A DNA stretch of 64,000 nt from Acinetobacter corruptisaponis (GTDB taxonomy: Bacteria; Pseudomonadota; Gammaproteobacteria; Pseudomonadales; Moraxellaceae): contig NZ_CP125671.1 of assembly GCF_030053775.1 (NCBI RefSeq), positions 19,011 through 83,010 on the forward strand, written 5' to 3'. Position 1 is the stretch's first letter, and each line of letters opens with the position of its first letter. The notes beneath the pieces are model-generated. The model was not told the DNA's origin. It worked only from the letters and a program-made list of their open reading frames with translations, and searched no databases. Positions 16,806 to 26,348 of the stretch are shown here, one piece after another. The position numbers and the translations under genes are program-made.

Positions 16806-19145
16806 ATGCCAAAGATTGAAACAGAAGAGCAATTCTTAGATTTAGCAGAAAAATTCCAAAAAGATTATTGTTTATTACGCAATCATGTTGTGAATACACA
16901 ATTTGTCGATCTATCAGATGATTTACGTGAAAAAGCCCATGCTCTAAATAAGGAAGCACAACAGATATATGGCTATATATCTAGTTCTAGACAATTAGGT
17001 AAATATTATTATCTAGCTTCTTTAAGTTATTTTGCATGCCCGACTACTAGTAATACTCAAGAGCTGTCGTCTGAACGTTATTTGATTCTACAAGCGAGTT
17101 TTTTAACATATCGGCAGTATCAAGAATTTGCAGAAATTGATAAAGCTGAGAATAAGCAAAAACATGTTTGTGATCTCTTTCGCTATGTATCACGATATGT
17201 TCTGGATTCTAATCATGCTGAATTATTTCAAGAATGCAGTGAGCTACTAAATCGCTATGTCATGTACGAACGTAACTTGAAAAAGGAGGATCGTAATCAA
17301 CTTTTTAATATTAAAGATTTCAAACAAGTACAAGCCATAGAGTATTTATCGGCTCTATTAATAATTTTTAAAAGACTTGATGATCGTCGTGTTGTTCATC
17401 GTCAGCGTAAGTCAAAAAAAAGTAAAGTTTTGCAATGGCCGACGAAAAATGAACTCAAAAAATTTCGTGAAATTAAAACGGGTAAGCAAGTAGATATTGG
17501 ACATAACGCAAAGATCAGTATTTATGATGCCGCTCTTCACAAAGATGAAGAGGGTGAAGTTGATCTATTAGATCCTGAAATGGAGTTTTATTCAGAAGAT
17601 GAAAAGTCTAAAAATTTAAATTATATACTCAGCGATAATGCGACGCATCTAATGCGGCATCGCCAGCGCCGTCATGCTCCTTTTGTTACAAATCCACATT
17701 ATTTGGCGCCAGATATACTGAAGCAAATTGTTTATGTGTTGAGAACCGAGTTATCCGGGCACTGGAGGGATGCTGCAATCGCTGCAGCATGTTTATTGTC
17801 ACTTTTGACGGGATTATCACCCGTCGCACTGATGGATTTTAACGAGCTTATTCAAGATGGAATTTTGATCCAGAATGGTTCAAGTAGACGTCGCGAATAT
17901 TTACTCAAATTAAATCTTAAAATTACAGAGCAGAAGATTAAGAGCTTAAATCATGTGCGGTGGAATGAAGTGATGACACATCAACTACATTTACCTTCTG
18001 CTTGGTTTGACTATATAGAACAAGCATCGAATCCACTAATTTCATCAACACACATTAATACGAAACTTAAGAATTGGCTTGATAATCGGTTTGTAGGTTC
18101 GATCACTGTAGAAAAACTGCAGGCTCAATTATATTTTCATATATATTATGAAACATATAATGAATATCTTGCTCATGTAATTGCTGGGCGGGATAGTCAG
18201 CATCACATGCCTGGTATCTATTATGGCGGGCTACCGAAAACTCAACTCAGTAGCACATATCTAGCCTTTTTAGAAAAAGCACTTACACCACATTCCACAC
18301 ATTTTACTGAAGACACGGCTGAACTAAAAATATTGCAACAACAATTCAAAGTGCAATCTGCATTATCTATAGGAAGGATAGGGAGCCAACTGGCACTTGA
18401 ACCCAATTTTGTGAAAGAGCAATTCCATATTTTACATAGACATTGTCACGAAAACATCCAAGAAGATAAGCACATTATTAATCAACTTAATGCATATGCG
18501 TGTTGGATGTGGCATATCAGTTTGTTGAGTTTGGCAAGTCGGCCTAAAAAAAACCTGTTGGGGAATTTGGATGATTATTGTGTTGAGCTCAAGCTTTTAT
18601 ATGTGAATGATAAAAAAAATAGTAAAGCAAGAAAAGATGGTCGTTTTGTCCCTTTATCTGATTTTTTCATAAAAACACTGCAAAATTACACTGCCTTTTT
18701 AGAACAAATTATTGAAGCGTACGGTTCATTTTTTAGACAAGTCTTTGCAAAGAAGAAGATAACTGTAAATGATCTTTTTGGTAAGGTCATTTTTAGTAAA
18801 GATATCTTGCCGATAACTGTCAAAGAATGGCAGAGCAGGAAAATTAAGTTAATCCCTTTATCGAGAAAATGGGTGAATTCATATATGCAAGGAGTCTTTC
18901 CAAAGAATATGTATTCGAATTGGTTACGTCATTTTGACATGAACTTTTTGATGCATGAGCAGCAAGAGGGTAAACCAGCATTAGCTTTTCACTTAATTCA
19001 GGCCCTGTATGGTCATGACCAACGTGACCGAGAGGCTTTTCATCCGCATTCTTCACTTATCCCGAATGTCTATGTACAGCAAGCCCGCCAGCAATTGCAA
19101 GATAATGTCAAATCTTTATCGATTAAACACTTAGAGCGAAAATAG
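16806..19145 (+). CDS. Large tyrosine-recombinase-like protein, apparently catalytically degenerate
   Basis: A 779-residue protein. The C-terminal part has the outline of a tyrosine recombinase. TGLSPVAL stands where TGLRxxE is expected (Arg replaced by Ser), NWLRH (residues 705-709) stands for HxLRH, and LYGH (His737) for LMGH. No Tyr is found about ten residues after that His (REAFHPHSS). These losses suggest a non-catalytic partner. The gene is preceded by AAGCGA, follows the small gene by 12 bp and ends 4 bp before the next, clearly active-type recombinase. Paired or triple recombinases of this kind are known from Tn554-like, RIT and GMT-type elements; relation to any of these is inference. 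Confidence 0.6.
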   Translation: MPKIETEEQFLDLAEKFQKDYCLLRNHVVNTQFVDLSDDLREKAHALNKEAQQIYGYISSSRQLGKYYYLASLSYFACPTTSNTQELSSERYLILQASFLTYRQYQEFAEIDKAENKQKHVCDLFRYVSRYVLDSNHAELFQECSELLNRYVMYERNLKKEDRNQLFNIKDFKQVQAIEYLSALLIIFKRLDDRRVVHRQRKSKKSKVLQWPTKNELKKFREIKTGKQVDIGHNAKISIYDAALHKDEEGEVDLLDPEMEFYSEDEKSKNLNYILSDNATHLMRHRQRRHAPFVTNPHYLAPDILKQIVYVLRTELSGHWRDAAIAAACLLSLLTGLSPVALMDFNELIQDGILIQNGSSRRREYLLKLNLKITEQKIKSLNHVRWNEVMTHQLHLPSAWFDYIEQASNPLISSTHINTKLKNWLDNRFVGSITVEKLQAQLYFHIYYETYNEYLAHVIAGRDSQHHMPGIYYGGLPKTQLSSTYLAFLEKALTPHSTHFTEDTAELKILQQQFKVQSALSIGRIGSQLALEPNFVKEQFHILHRHCHENIQEDKHIINQLNAYACWMWHISLLSLASRPKKNLLGNLDDYCVELKLLYVNDKKNSKARKDGRFVPLSDFFIKTLQNYTAFLEQIIEAYGSFFRQVFAKKKITVNDLFGKVIFSKDILPITVKEWQSRKIKLIPLSRKWVNSYMQGVFPKNMYSNWLRHFDMNFLMHEQQEGKPALAFHLIQALYGHDQRDREAFHPHSSLIPNVYVQQARQQLQDNVKSLSIKHLERK

Positions 19146-19149
19146 TTGT

Positions 19150-21813
19150 ATGCAAAAAATCAAAGAACTAATAAAACCACAACTAGATGATCTATTTGTT
19201 GATATTCATAAAATGGTGAAAAAGTCGCTAGATAGACAGCCTTCTCCACCTGAAGTATTGACGAAAGAAATGCAGCAAAAACTTGATCAGCAGATCGCTG
19301 AAAAATGGCATGACATTAAAGATAGTGTTGATTGTTTGAGTCAAAAGTTGAGCCGAGACGAACAATCAAAACTGATGCAATTTACTGAAGATGAATTTAA
19401 TAAAAGAAGGAAGCAATTCAACCAGAATGTAGATAAAAAATCATACAGAATTAAGCTAAATCCACATACTAAACGGATCGTACTGCCTAGAAAAATTGAG
19501 AGTACAGAGTCACGGTTAGAACAGGGGCATCTACATATCCATGTACTTAAGGAATTAAGGCAGTATTGGCAAGATTCATTTGAATATTGGAATGAACCAA
19601 AGTACTTATGGGGAAATTTATGCTTAAGTTTTATATATATTTCAGGCTGTGCAGATGAACAGCATTTGATTGCTATTCAGAAGCAATTGCAGGAGGCCAT
19701 TGAGCTTGGTACAGATCTGAATTGTTTTCGGTTATACCATTCGGACTACAAAAAAATCACTAATCCATTGTTACTACATTATCGTGTTGAAAACTCTCAA
19801 TATGGCAACGATGTAGAACAGGGAAAGTTGTACCAATGGAAACATGTTTTTTTTAACCCATATGCGCAGTTCATTTTGCAATATTTAAAAAAGTTGAAAG
19901 CTACTCAGAAAGAATTTTGTCTGCAACATTCAGTTGAAGATTGTATTTTAGAAAGCTTGAGTAAGATAGGCAGGAAAAAAAGTCTTGGGGATCTGCAATA
20001 TCAAATTAAACGCCGTGGATTTCGTGCGTTTAATGATGTGCAAATGGTACTCGAATTTAATCCAAACCTCAGCATAGATATATTTTTGAGTAATGTGCTT
20101 CAGCAAGAGATTAATACTGTTGCTTTAAGGCCATCCGAATTTAGATTGCTGTGGAATAATGATTACAATCAAGTCACAGAACCAGATAATCGCCCTATTC
20201 ATTTTGAACAAGAGCAGTTACTTCCTGAAGTTCCGACTGTTCAAAGCAAATTACAAACGATTCCGTATGAGTTGATGTTGTTTGGTCAAAAGAAACGTAA
20301 AGGTCAAAAAGTTGAGCGTTTAGATAAAAAGAGGAATAAAGAAGAACGCACGCTACGTTTTTGGCAAGAAACTAGAAGGGTGTTAGAGGAGAAGATAGTT
20401 GATGCTAATACGGAGGAAAAGTCTTTAATTGATGCTCAACTACGCTTAATTCACTGGTTAATGCATTTAAAAAAACGAGGGCTTCAATTATCAACTATTG
20501 AAAGCTACTTAGGATCGTTTGGCAAAGAATTTATATTTGAGATTTGGCTCAATAAATTAGATTTAAAGCAACAATCCATAGATGACTATGAGGATTTATA
20601 TCGGCAGCTATTGAAATACAGCAGTGAACGTGATGAAAAAGCAGTTCAACGAGATTCGGTGAAAGGAAAAACCTCTCGTAAGATGCACCAAAGCGCAGAA
20701 TACCGTTTTGGTCGCCTAAAAGATTTTCATCAATTCTGTATAGAGAATTATGATGCTCCAGGGGTATTGGTGTTACAGAATTCAAGTTTTAAGCATTTAC
20801 AAATTTGCAATGCACGGCTAGTGAGTCCTTTGCTATTTGGCAAATTATTGGAAAAACTAGAAAATTTAAGTCAAGAGCCAACGGCATCAGAGTGGGTCGA
20901 TCATCTGAGTTGTTTAAAGCTGATGTATTTACTAAGTTATAGAACTGGACTTCGATTAAATGAAGTTCGTTGTCTTAAAATACAAGATATTATTTGCCCA
21001 GAGCTACTTTATAAAGAAAAAGAAAATACAGTTTTTAATAATATCACGCTTCATATCCAAGACAATTCATATCGCCGTCTGAAAACGCGAAGTGCGAATC
21101 GTCAAATACCATTGAAAATTGCATTGTCAGAACATGAGTTTTTAGTAGTACAACGTTACATACAACATCGTTATGAGCAATATTTGGTTAATCAGCAGGA
21201 TGATCTACTTTTTAGTGTGAATCATCGTGTATTAACTGATCAATGTATCAGCAAAATTACAGTAGATTTGTTTAGTCAAATATTAGGTATGCATCATGGC
21301 TTTAGTTTTCATACATTACGCCACAGTGCTGCTAACTATCTAGCAATAACTTTGCTCGGTTCAAAAGAAATGATCAAGACCTACACAGATTGTCCTTGGG
21401 TAAAAGCAAAAAAGATGAGGGATTTATTGTTTGGTATGAAAGCACGTGCTCAAGAAGAGATTATTCAACATAAATGGCAGGTGCTCGCCTCTTGGATGGG
21501 GCATAGCAGTATTGAGCAAACGGCTTCAAATTACCTTCATGTTTTGGATTTATTAGCAGTCGATCGAATTTATAATTCGCCGTGTATCATTTCAAAAAAA
21601 GTATTAGAACAGTGTTTTAGTCCAGTGAAGTCAAGTACAGACTACATAAACCTAAATCGTTATACTCAGCAGCAGAAATGGTTTAATTCTTATCAGCAAA
21701 CACAGCCAGTTACGATGGCTGGCCGACAAGAAAAGAAGTTTAGTATAGAGAAGAGTACTCTGACACCTTGGACTGCTCCCAGTATCCTAGACATCGAAGT
21801 AGTCTCATTTTGA
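19150..21813 (+). CDS. Large site-specific tyrosine recombinase, 3' end altered by IS insertion
   Basis: An 887-codon frame. The C-terminal catalytic domain is complete: R602 in TGLRLNE, HTLRH at 721-725, H785 in WMGHSS and the nucleophile Y795 in ASNYLHV. The N-terminal 500 residues are a long, Lys/Glu-rich region of unknown fold. It starts 4 bp after the previous gene. The IS3-family element begins at 21769, so the last 15 codons (about from TPWTAP onward) come from the IS end. The natural C-terminus is lost, though all catalytic residues remain. It probably drove movement of the element that contained this operon. Confidence 0.85.
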   Translation: MQKIKELIKPQLDDLFVDIHKMVKKSLDRQPSPPEVLTKEMQQKLDQQIAEKWHDIKDSVDCLSQKLSRDEQSKLMQFTEDEFNKRRKQFNQNVDKKSYRIKLNPHTKRIVLPRKIESTESRLEQGHLHIHVLKELRQYWQDSFEYWNEPKYLWGNLCLSFIYISGCADEQHLIAIQKQLQEAIELGTDLNCFRLYHSDYKKITNPLLLHYRVENSQYGNDVEQGKLYQWKHVFFNPYAQFILQYLKKLKATQKEFCLQHSVEDCILESLSKIGRKKSLGDLQYQIKRRGFRAFNDVQMVLEFNPNLSIDIFLSNVLQQEINTVALRPSEFRLLWNNDYNQVTEPDNRPIHFEQEQLLPEVPTVQSKLQTIPYELMLFGQKKRKGQKVERLDKKRNKEERTLRFWQETRRVLEEKIVDANTEEKSLIDAQLRLIHWLMHLKKRGLQLSTIESYLGSFGKEFIFEIWLNKLDLKQQSIDDYEDLYRQLLKYSSERDEKAVQRDSVKGKTSRKMHQSAEYRFGRLKDFHQFCIENYDAPGVLVLQNSSFKHLQICNARLVSPLLFGKLLEKLENLSQEPTASEWVDHLSCLKLMYLLSYRTGLRLNEVRCLKIQDIICPELLYKEKENTVFNNITLHIQDNSYRRLKTRSANRQIPLKIALSEHEFLVVQRYIQHRYEQYLVNQQDDLLFSVNHRVLTDQCISKITVDLFSQILGMHHGFSFHTLRHSAANYLAITLLGSKEMIKTYTDCPWVKAKKMRDLLFGMKARAQEEIIQHKWQVLASWMGHSSIEQTASNYLHVLDLLAVDRIYNSPCIISKKVLEQCFSPVKSSTDYINLNRYTQQQKWFNSYQQTQPVTMAGRQEKKFSIEKSTLTPWTAPSILDIEVVSF

Positions 21814-22662
21814 AACTGCCTCAAATGCTTCTGGGCTCATTCCGTCGAGATGCGAATGGCGCCTAATCCGATTGTAAAACATCTCGATGTAATCAAACAC
21901 ATCTGCACGCGCCATTTCTCGAGTTTTATAGATTCTCTTTTTAATTCTTTCTTTCTTTAAGCTGCTAAAAAAGGATTCTGCAACAGCATTGTCCCAACAG
22001 TTTCCTCTGCGACTCATACTGGGAATCAAGTTATGCTTTTGACAGAATTTATGCCAGTCTCCGCTGCTGTATTGTGAGCCTTGGTCTGAATGTATGATCA
22101 CAGGTTCATTGGGTCTGCGTCGCCATACTGCCATAAGAAGTGCATCCAAAACGATATCCTTAGCAAGCGTAGGTTTCATTGACCAACCGATGACTTTCCT
22201 TGAATATAAATCGAGAACCACAGCCAGATATAACCAGCCTTGCCATGTGCGGATGTAAGTAATATCAGTCACCCAAGAGGTGTCTGGAGTATTTACGACA
22301 AACTGTCGATTTAAATGGTTGGGTGGCACAATCTGAGGACGGCCTCGACCATAGCTTTTATGTTTCTTATACCCTCGTACAGCTGTAATACCATTGTTTT
22401 TCATGATCTTCAGTACACGATTAGGACCACAGCCTTCACCTAATTCTTTAAGGTCTAAAGTAATTCGTCGGTAACCATAGATACCATAGCTAGCATCATA
22501 AGAAGAACGTATGAGCTGTAATAAACGCTTGTCTTCAAGGGTTCTACTTGATTCAGGTTCATGTAGCCAAGCGTAATAGCCAGCGCGAGCGATCTTTAAT
22601 ACCCGACACATCGTTTTAATCTTAAATTGATGGCTGTATTCAAGGATGAATTGATACTTCAC
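21805..22662 (-). CDS. IS3-family transposase OrfB (DDE integrase domain)
   Basis: A 285-residue rve-type integrase core. DDE motifs are seen as TSWVTDITYI, then IIHSDQGSQY and NAVAESFFSSLKKERI, with the HTH_21 region (ASYGIYGYRRI) before them. The start shown is a GTG that overlaps the orfA stop. In this family OrfB is made mainly as an OrfAB fusion by -1 frameshifting at the A6G run near the end of orfA. Confidence 0.92.
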   Translation of the reverse strand: MKYQFILEYSHQFKIKTMCRVLKIARAGYYAWLHEPESSRTLEDKRLLQLIRSSYDASYGIYGYRRITLDLKELGEGCGPNRVLKIMKNNGITAVRGYKKHKSYGRGRPQIVPPNHLNRQFVVNTPDTSWVTDITYIRTWQGWLYLAVVLDLYSRKVIGWSMKPTLAKDIVLDALLMAVWRRRPNEPVIIHSDQGSQYSSGDWHKFCQKHNLIPSMSRRGNCWDNAVAESFFSSLKKERIKKRIYKTREMARADVFDYIEMFYNRIRRHSHLDGMSPEAFEAVSK

Positions 22663-22943
22663 TCGGGCAGGCTTGCAAAGTACCTTGCGGCCTTTTTTAA
22701 GATATCTCGTTCCTCTTCAGTCTGTTTAAGCTGACTTTTAAGGCGTAGGATTTCTTTCTTTGCTTCAAGCAGTTCATGTTCATCATGATTGTTGTGTAAT
22801 GGATGTACAGCTTTAAGCCATTTATAAATACTGTGTTGTGATACACCTAAACGTTCTGCCACATCACTGACAGAATATCCACGTTCAGTAATCAATTTAA
22901 CAGCTTCATCTTTAAATTCTGGGGTATAGCGTTGTCCACTCAT
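22659..22943 (-). CDS. IS3-family transposase OrfA
   Basis: A 94-residue protein with an N-terminal helix-turn-helix (YTPEFKDEAVKLITERGYSV ... VSQHSIYKWLK) and a C-terminal leucine-zipper-like segment (LLEAKKEILRLKSQLKQTEE). It overlaps orfB by 4 bp. Near its end TTAAAAAAGG gives the slippery site used for OrfAB fusion in this family. Confidence 0.9.
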   Translation of the reverse strand: MSGQRYTPEFKDEAVKLITERGYSVSDVAERLGVSQHSIYKWLKAVHPLHNNHDEHELLEAKKEILRLKSQLKQTEEERDILKKAARYFASLPE

Positions 22944-23011
22944 AATGTTCTCTCCTATGCAAAAAGAATAGACGATATTTGTCTAGGAGAGTGGTGGCAG
23001 TCCATATCTAA

Positions 23012-23629
23012 CTAAAAGGTGTCTACAAAATTAGTGGCTATTCACCTTTTCAACGTTTGATAAGTTTTAGAGAAGGTCGTTTAAGCGAAGATACCCAAGC
23101 TCAAGAATGGATGCAACGATGTCAATGGATGAGCACTAAATGGATGGATCGCCAAAAATTTAATTTAAAAACGAATTATGTTTATAGTAAGAATTTAGAA
23201 GAGAGTTGGTTTGATGAACTTTACGAAAAGGCTAAAAAACTGACTCGTCCAGATGAAATAATTCCTCTCCTTGATTTTCATTATAAAGATGATAGGCAGC
23301 AAGATGCACTGAAAGAAAAGAACATGGTTAAGGCGCTTAAAATATTATTATTATTTGGAAAACTGCGTAAGAATTTTCTACATTTTCAATGCCGAATGAA
23401 AGGTGATGAGCAACAAATTGTTAATTTTATTACTGGTATAGAGCCAATGTTAGGAGATCATCTGTATTTAGAAAAACAAAACTACCCAGTTAATTTGGAT
23501 GCTCCTGAGCGAACCGTTAAATTTAGTTTTCAAAGAGTTGTCGGCTCTAACAAAAAAAATGTTACTCCGCTGGTTATATTTAATTTAATGTTAAAAATCA
23601 TGCTAGAAGATGAACTCTGGTTGAAATAG
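23012..23629 (+). pseudogene. 3' part of a gene from the recombinase operon, cut by the IS3 element
   Basis: The frame is open from just inside the right flank of the IS (stop at 23009) and reads LKGVYKISGYSPFQRLISFR and on to DELWLK. The only local starts are weak (TTG at 23057). It has Trp/Lys-rich, soluble sequence (WMQRCQWMSTKWMDRQK) and no family was recognised. Position and frame suggest it is the C-terminal 200 residues of the third large or medium protein of the operon, now lacking its start and promoter. Confidence 0.55.
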
Positions 23630-23955
23630 CCTAAGCAAACTGAAAAGGGGGAATTGTTTAAAAATCTCTCTGGTTATAAGTAAACTGTCTTTATGAAAAG
23701 CATCATACTAATTTTGATTCATAATAAAGGGAATTTAAAAGCTTTAGCATCACAATTTGGTCACTGGATTTTAGACAATAGTGTAAAGATTAGCACTTTG
23801 GTAAATCGATGAGCTAAAGTGTTGTAGTCCAAACTCGATCTGACAATTACCCATTTTTAGTGTGCCCGTCAGGTTAAATTTGAACTGAATTTTTCTCAGC
23901 CCAAATTCATTTCCAATCAAGTTATGTTTCAAGTGGCGTGCGAACACTGCACAAT
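23630..23955. other. Intergenic stretch, no gene seen
   Basis: AT-rich DNA between the recombinase operon remnant and the convergent umuC operon. No credible open frame or strong hairpin was found. A boundary of the recombinase element may lie here but no repeat reveals it. Confidence 0.4.
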
Positions 23956-24174
23956 TTAATTCACGGTGCCTAAGACAGGTATCAACTTCGGACCAGCCAT
24001 TCTAGCTTTGCTAATGATTTCCACCAGCTCATCATAAGTCAGTTCAAACTTATCCTCACTATCAAATACATAGACCATATTCTTGCCTTCATGTTCAGGT
24101 GGAGTAGGTGGTACAAATCGTTTCGGGATAAGAATTTGTGCGAGTTGTTCGTCAGTTAATTTAAATAAGTGCAT
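23956..24174 (-). CDS. Small hypothetical protein downstream of umuC
   Basis: A 72-residue acidic, soluble protein (MHLFKLTDEQLAQILIPKRF ... FELTYDELVEIISKARM) with no known motif. It begins 4 bp after the umuC stop and so is the last gene of the umuDC operon. A role in the damage response is possible only by association. Confidence 0.6.
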   Translation of the reverse strand: MHLFKLTDEQLAQILIPKRFVPPTPPEHEGKNMVYVFDSEDKFELTYDELVEIISKARMAGPKLIPVLGTVN

Positions 24175-24178
24175 GTTT

Positions 24179-25474
24179 TTATCCTACTCTTGGTAAGTCA
24201 GACCATTTGGTTAAATACGAAGGTGATCTAAGGTTTTGATTCATGTGCCATGTGGCTTCTTTATTGTTGGCAATGCCTAGCGTGACGAGATTCTTCCCAA
24301 ACCGTTCACTGATGGCTTCGATGGCATCTGAAAGCCTTTCTCGCTCTTGCTTATGTGAATAGTCCGTGAATAGATCGGGCACAAACTTGGATTGATCTGT
24401 AATTTCGAGCAGCACGATTCCCGCCTTTTTATACTTAAAGCCTTTCTTAAATATCTGATCGATGCCTTTCATCGCGGCCTTGGTGATGAGCAGTAGATCA
24501 TCCGTATGCTCATGCATTTGAACGACGATGTAAGGCGAGTAGCGCTCTGTCTTATCAAAGCGACTGGTTTGGATATACACGCCGATCATCTTGCAGATTG
24601 AGCCATCTTCCCGCATTCGTTTCACGGCTCTGGCCACATAAAGCCGAACCGAAGCTTTAATGTCATCCATTTCATACACTGGGTTGCCATATGAACGGCT
24701 GCTGATGATTTGCTTCTTCGCTACAGTATCATCACTAAGGTCAATACAAGAAAGGCCCTGTAGCTCAAGCACCGTCTTTTCCATCACGATACTAAACTGC
24801 TTTTTGATTTCTTTAGGATTGGCATTGATCAGATCCAGCACAGATTGAACACCCATAGTATTGAGCTTCTTACAGTTCTGTCTGCCTACGCCCCAAACCT
24901 CAGACACATCAACCTGCGCGAGTAGCGTTTCTGTAGAGCATGGGTCCATATGGGCCAGATTACAGACCCCATTGAAGAACTTGTTTTTCTTGGCGAGATG
25001 ATTGGCAATCTTGGCTTCGGTTTTAGAGCGACCAATTCCAATACAGCAGGGTAGGCCTAACCAACGCCAAGCCTTAGCCCTCATGTCTTGAGCATATACA
25101 GTCAGGTCAAATAGATGCTCGTAAGCTGTGAGCTTCAGAAAGCATTCATCAATGGAATAGACCTCTTGATCTCCTGGTGCAACATAGTCCCCAAGCAGCT
25201 CCATAAAGCGCTTGGACATTTCGCCATATAAGGAGAAATTACTGGATAGCACCTGAATGTTATGTTGTTTGATCAGCTCTTTAATTTGGAATACAGGAAC
25301 ACCCATCTTGATGCCTAAGTCTTTCGCTTCCTGGCTTCTGGCCACGGCACAGCCGTCATTGTTGCTGAGCACAATGGTTGGGCGATCATTCAAGGCAGGA
25401 TTAAACACACGCTCACACGAGACGTAGCAATTATTCACGTCGACTAACGCGAATATTTCATTTTCACTTTGCAT
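24179..25474 (-). CDS. umuC: UmuC, Y-family DNA polymerase V catalytic subunit
   Basis: A 431-residue Y-family translesion polymerase. Catalytic acidic residues are D12 in ALVDVNNCYVSCERVF and D109-E110 in VYSIDECFL. The full palm, thumb and little-finger lengths are present, with a C-terminal UmuC extension (about 420 residues is normal). It forms Pol V with the cleaved UmuD dimer to copy damaged DNA. It is 14 bp after umuD in one operon. Plasmid umuDC copies are common in Acinetobacter and raise induced mutation. Confidence 0.95.
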   Translation of the reverse strand: MQSENEIFALVDVNNCYVSCERVFNPALNDRPTIVLSNNDGCAVARSQEAKDLGIKMGVPVFQIKELIKQHNIQVLSSNFSLYGEMSKRFMELLGDYVAPGDQEVYSIDECFLKLTAYEHLFDLTVYAQDMRAKAWRWLGLPCCIGIGRSKTEAKIANHLAKKNKFFNGVCNLAHMDPCSTETLLAQVDVSEVWGVGRQNCKKLNTMGVQSVLDLINANPKEIKKQFSIVMEKTVLELQGLSCIDLSDDTVAKKQIISSRSYGNPVYEMDDIKASVRLYVARAVKRMREDGSICKMIGVYIQTSRFDKTERYSPYIVVQMHEHTDDLLLITKAAMKGIDQIFKKGFKYKKAGIVLLEITDQSKFVPDLFTDYSHKQERERLSDAIEAISERFGKNLVTLGIANNKEATWHMNQNLRSPSYLTKWSDLPRVG

Positions 25475-25488
25475 GGTTATTCTTCTTT

Positions 25489-26115
25489 TTATGAGCGGTG
25501 ATAAATACGCTTTAAATTAAAAGTCACCACACCCCAGATTGATATGGTCTGACTATCATCAGGAATGATGTGATTGTAATTCGAATTTTCAGCCTTCAAC
25601 CAAAGTTCTGGAAGCGGATAATCTTCATCTCCAAATATTTCTTTGATTTCAGACTTGGACATCTTATTGGTGATCATCAGCCGCTTAATGGTCGAGGCGC
25701 TATTATCAATCAGGGCAACCACGATATCGTAATGCTTGGCCTCAATGCTGCGATCGACAATGATTGGGTCATTGATCTCGAAACCAGCATCAAGCATAGA
25801 TTCACTGTCTACATAAGCAATGAACGTAGAAATAGGGTTGTGAATCAGGAACTCATTCAGATCGAGCGCTTTATCTTGCTCATCCTTGGTGCTGAAGGCT
25901 GGACCTGCAGGGATGCGCTCTAAAGAGACGGGGATAGAGACTTTAGATTTGGGTAGAACTGCAGTAAGCCCTAACTGCGCAACCAGTTCATTTTGAACAG
26001 CGATTTGTTCAAGCACGGTATTGATGGTAGGGCTTGGCTTACCCTCTGGACCCATGAGCTCTTGTAAAGATGACCATGCGTCGTCAGAGAAGTAGATAGG
26101 CAACTTCTTAGACAT
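25489..26115 (-). CDS. umuD: UmuD-like S24 peptidase (long, UmuDAb-like)
   Basis: A 208-residue LexA/UmuD-type autoprotease. The cleavage site is the A70-G71 bond in ERIPAGPAF, the catalytic Ser is S106 in DSESML and the Lys is K144 in STIKRLM. It is longer than E. coli UmuD (139 residues), with about 70 residues before the cleavage site, as in Acinetobacter UmuDAb, which also acts as a repressor. Whether this plasmid copy binds DNA is not shown. It heads the umuDC operon, with the broken SRAP gene upstream on the same strand. Confidence 0.92.
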   Translation of the reverse strand: MSKKLPIYFSDDAWSSLQELMGPEGKPSPTINTVLEQIAVQNELVAQLGLTAVLPKSKVSIPVSLERIPAGPAFSTKDEQDKALDLNEFLIHNPISTFIAYVDSESMLDAGFEINDPIIVDRSIEAKHYDIVVALIDNSASTIKRLMITNKMSKSEIKEIFGDEDYPLPELWLKAENSNYNHIIPDDSQTISIWGVVTFNLKRIYHRS

Positions 26116-26226
26116 TAGATACTCCTACGCTACAAGGCGTGTTTGGAAGTAGAATTTGTATAAATAGGATATTACTAACAGTATTTAAAATTCAAATTTA
26201 AAAAGTTGTGGATAAACAAGGATGCG

Positions 26227-26310
26227 TCAGAATAAGACGTCTTGTTTTTGCTCATCGCGCGGAAAAGTGACGAATTCATCGGGCATTTCAAAAAAATATT
26301 CATGCGCGTG
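26227..26310 (-). pseudogene. 3' end of split SRAP (YedK/HMCES-like) gene
   Basis: Reading the minus strand, HAHEYFFEMPDEFVTFPRDE and then QKQDVLF and TGA continue in the exact frame of the gene fragment that ends at 43283. The two are separated by the Tn3-family composite and its TTCAT duplication (26311-26315). Rejoining them gives a 213-residue protein, a normal SRAP length. This piece lies 111 bp upstream of umuD. Confidence 0.88.
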
Positions 26311-26348
26311 TTCATGGGGTCGTCTCAGGAAACGGAAAATATAGCACG

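Larger units (their letters stand above)
21769..23004 (-). mobile_element. IS3-family insertion sequence
   Basis: A 1,236-bp element with imperfect terminal inverted repeats (TGGACTGCTCCC...CCTAGAC on the left, TGGACTGCCACC...CCTAGAC on the complementary right), ending TG/CA as usual for IS3. It encodes orfA and orfB on the minus strand. The 3-4 bp outside the ends do not match (ACCT versus TATC), so the original target duplication is not visible. It interrupts the recombinase operon. Confidence 0.85.

Noticed and set aside
19150..21813. 887-residue recombinase taken as natural full length
   Set aside because: The IS3-family end begins at 21769, so the last residues are IS-derived.
26116..26226. 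LexA-type SOS box upstream of umuD
   Set aside because: Only a short ATACTGTTAGTA-like piece is present, not the E. coli CTG-N10-CAG pattern; Acinetobacter has no LexA, so this was not called.
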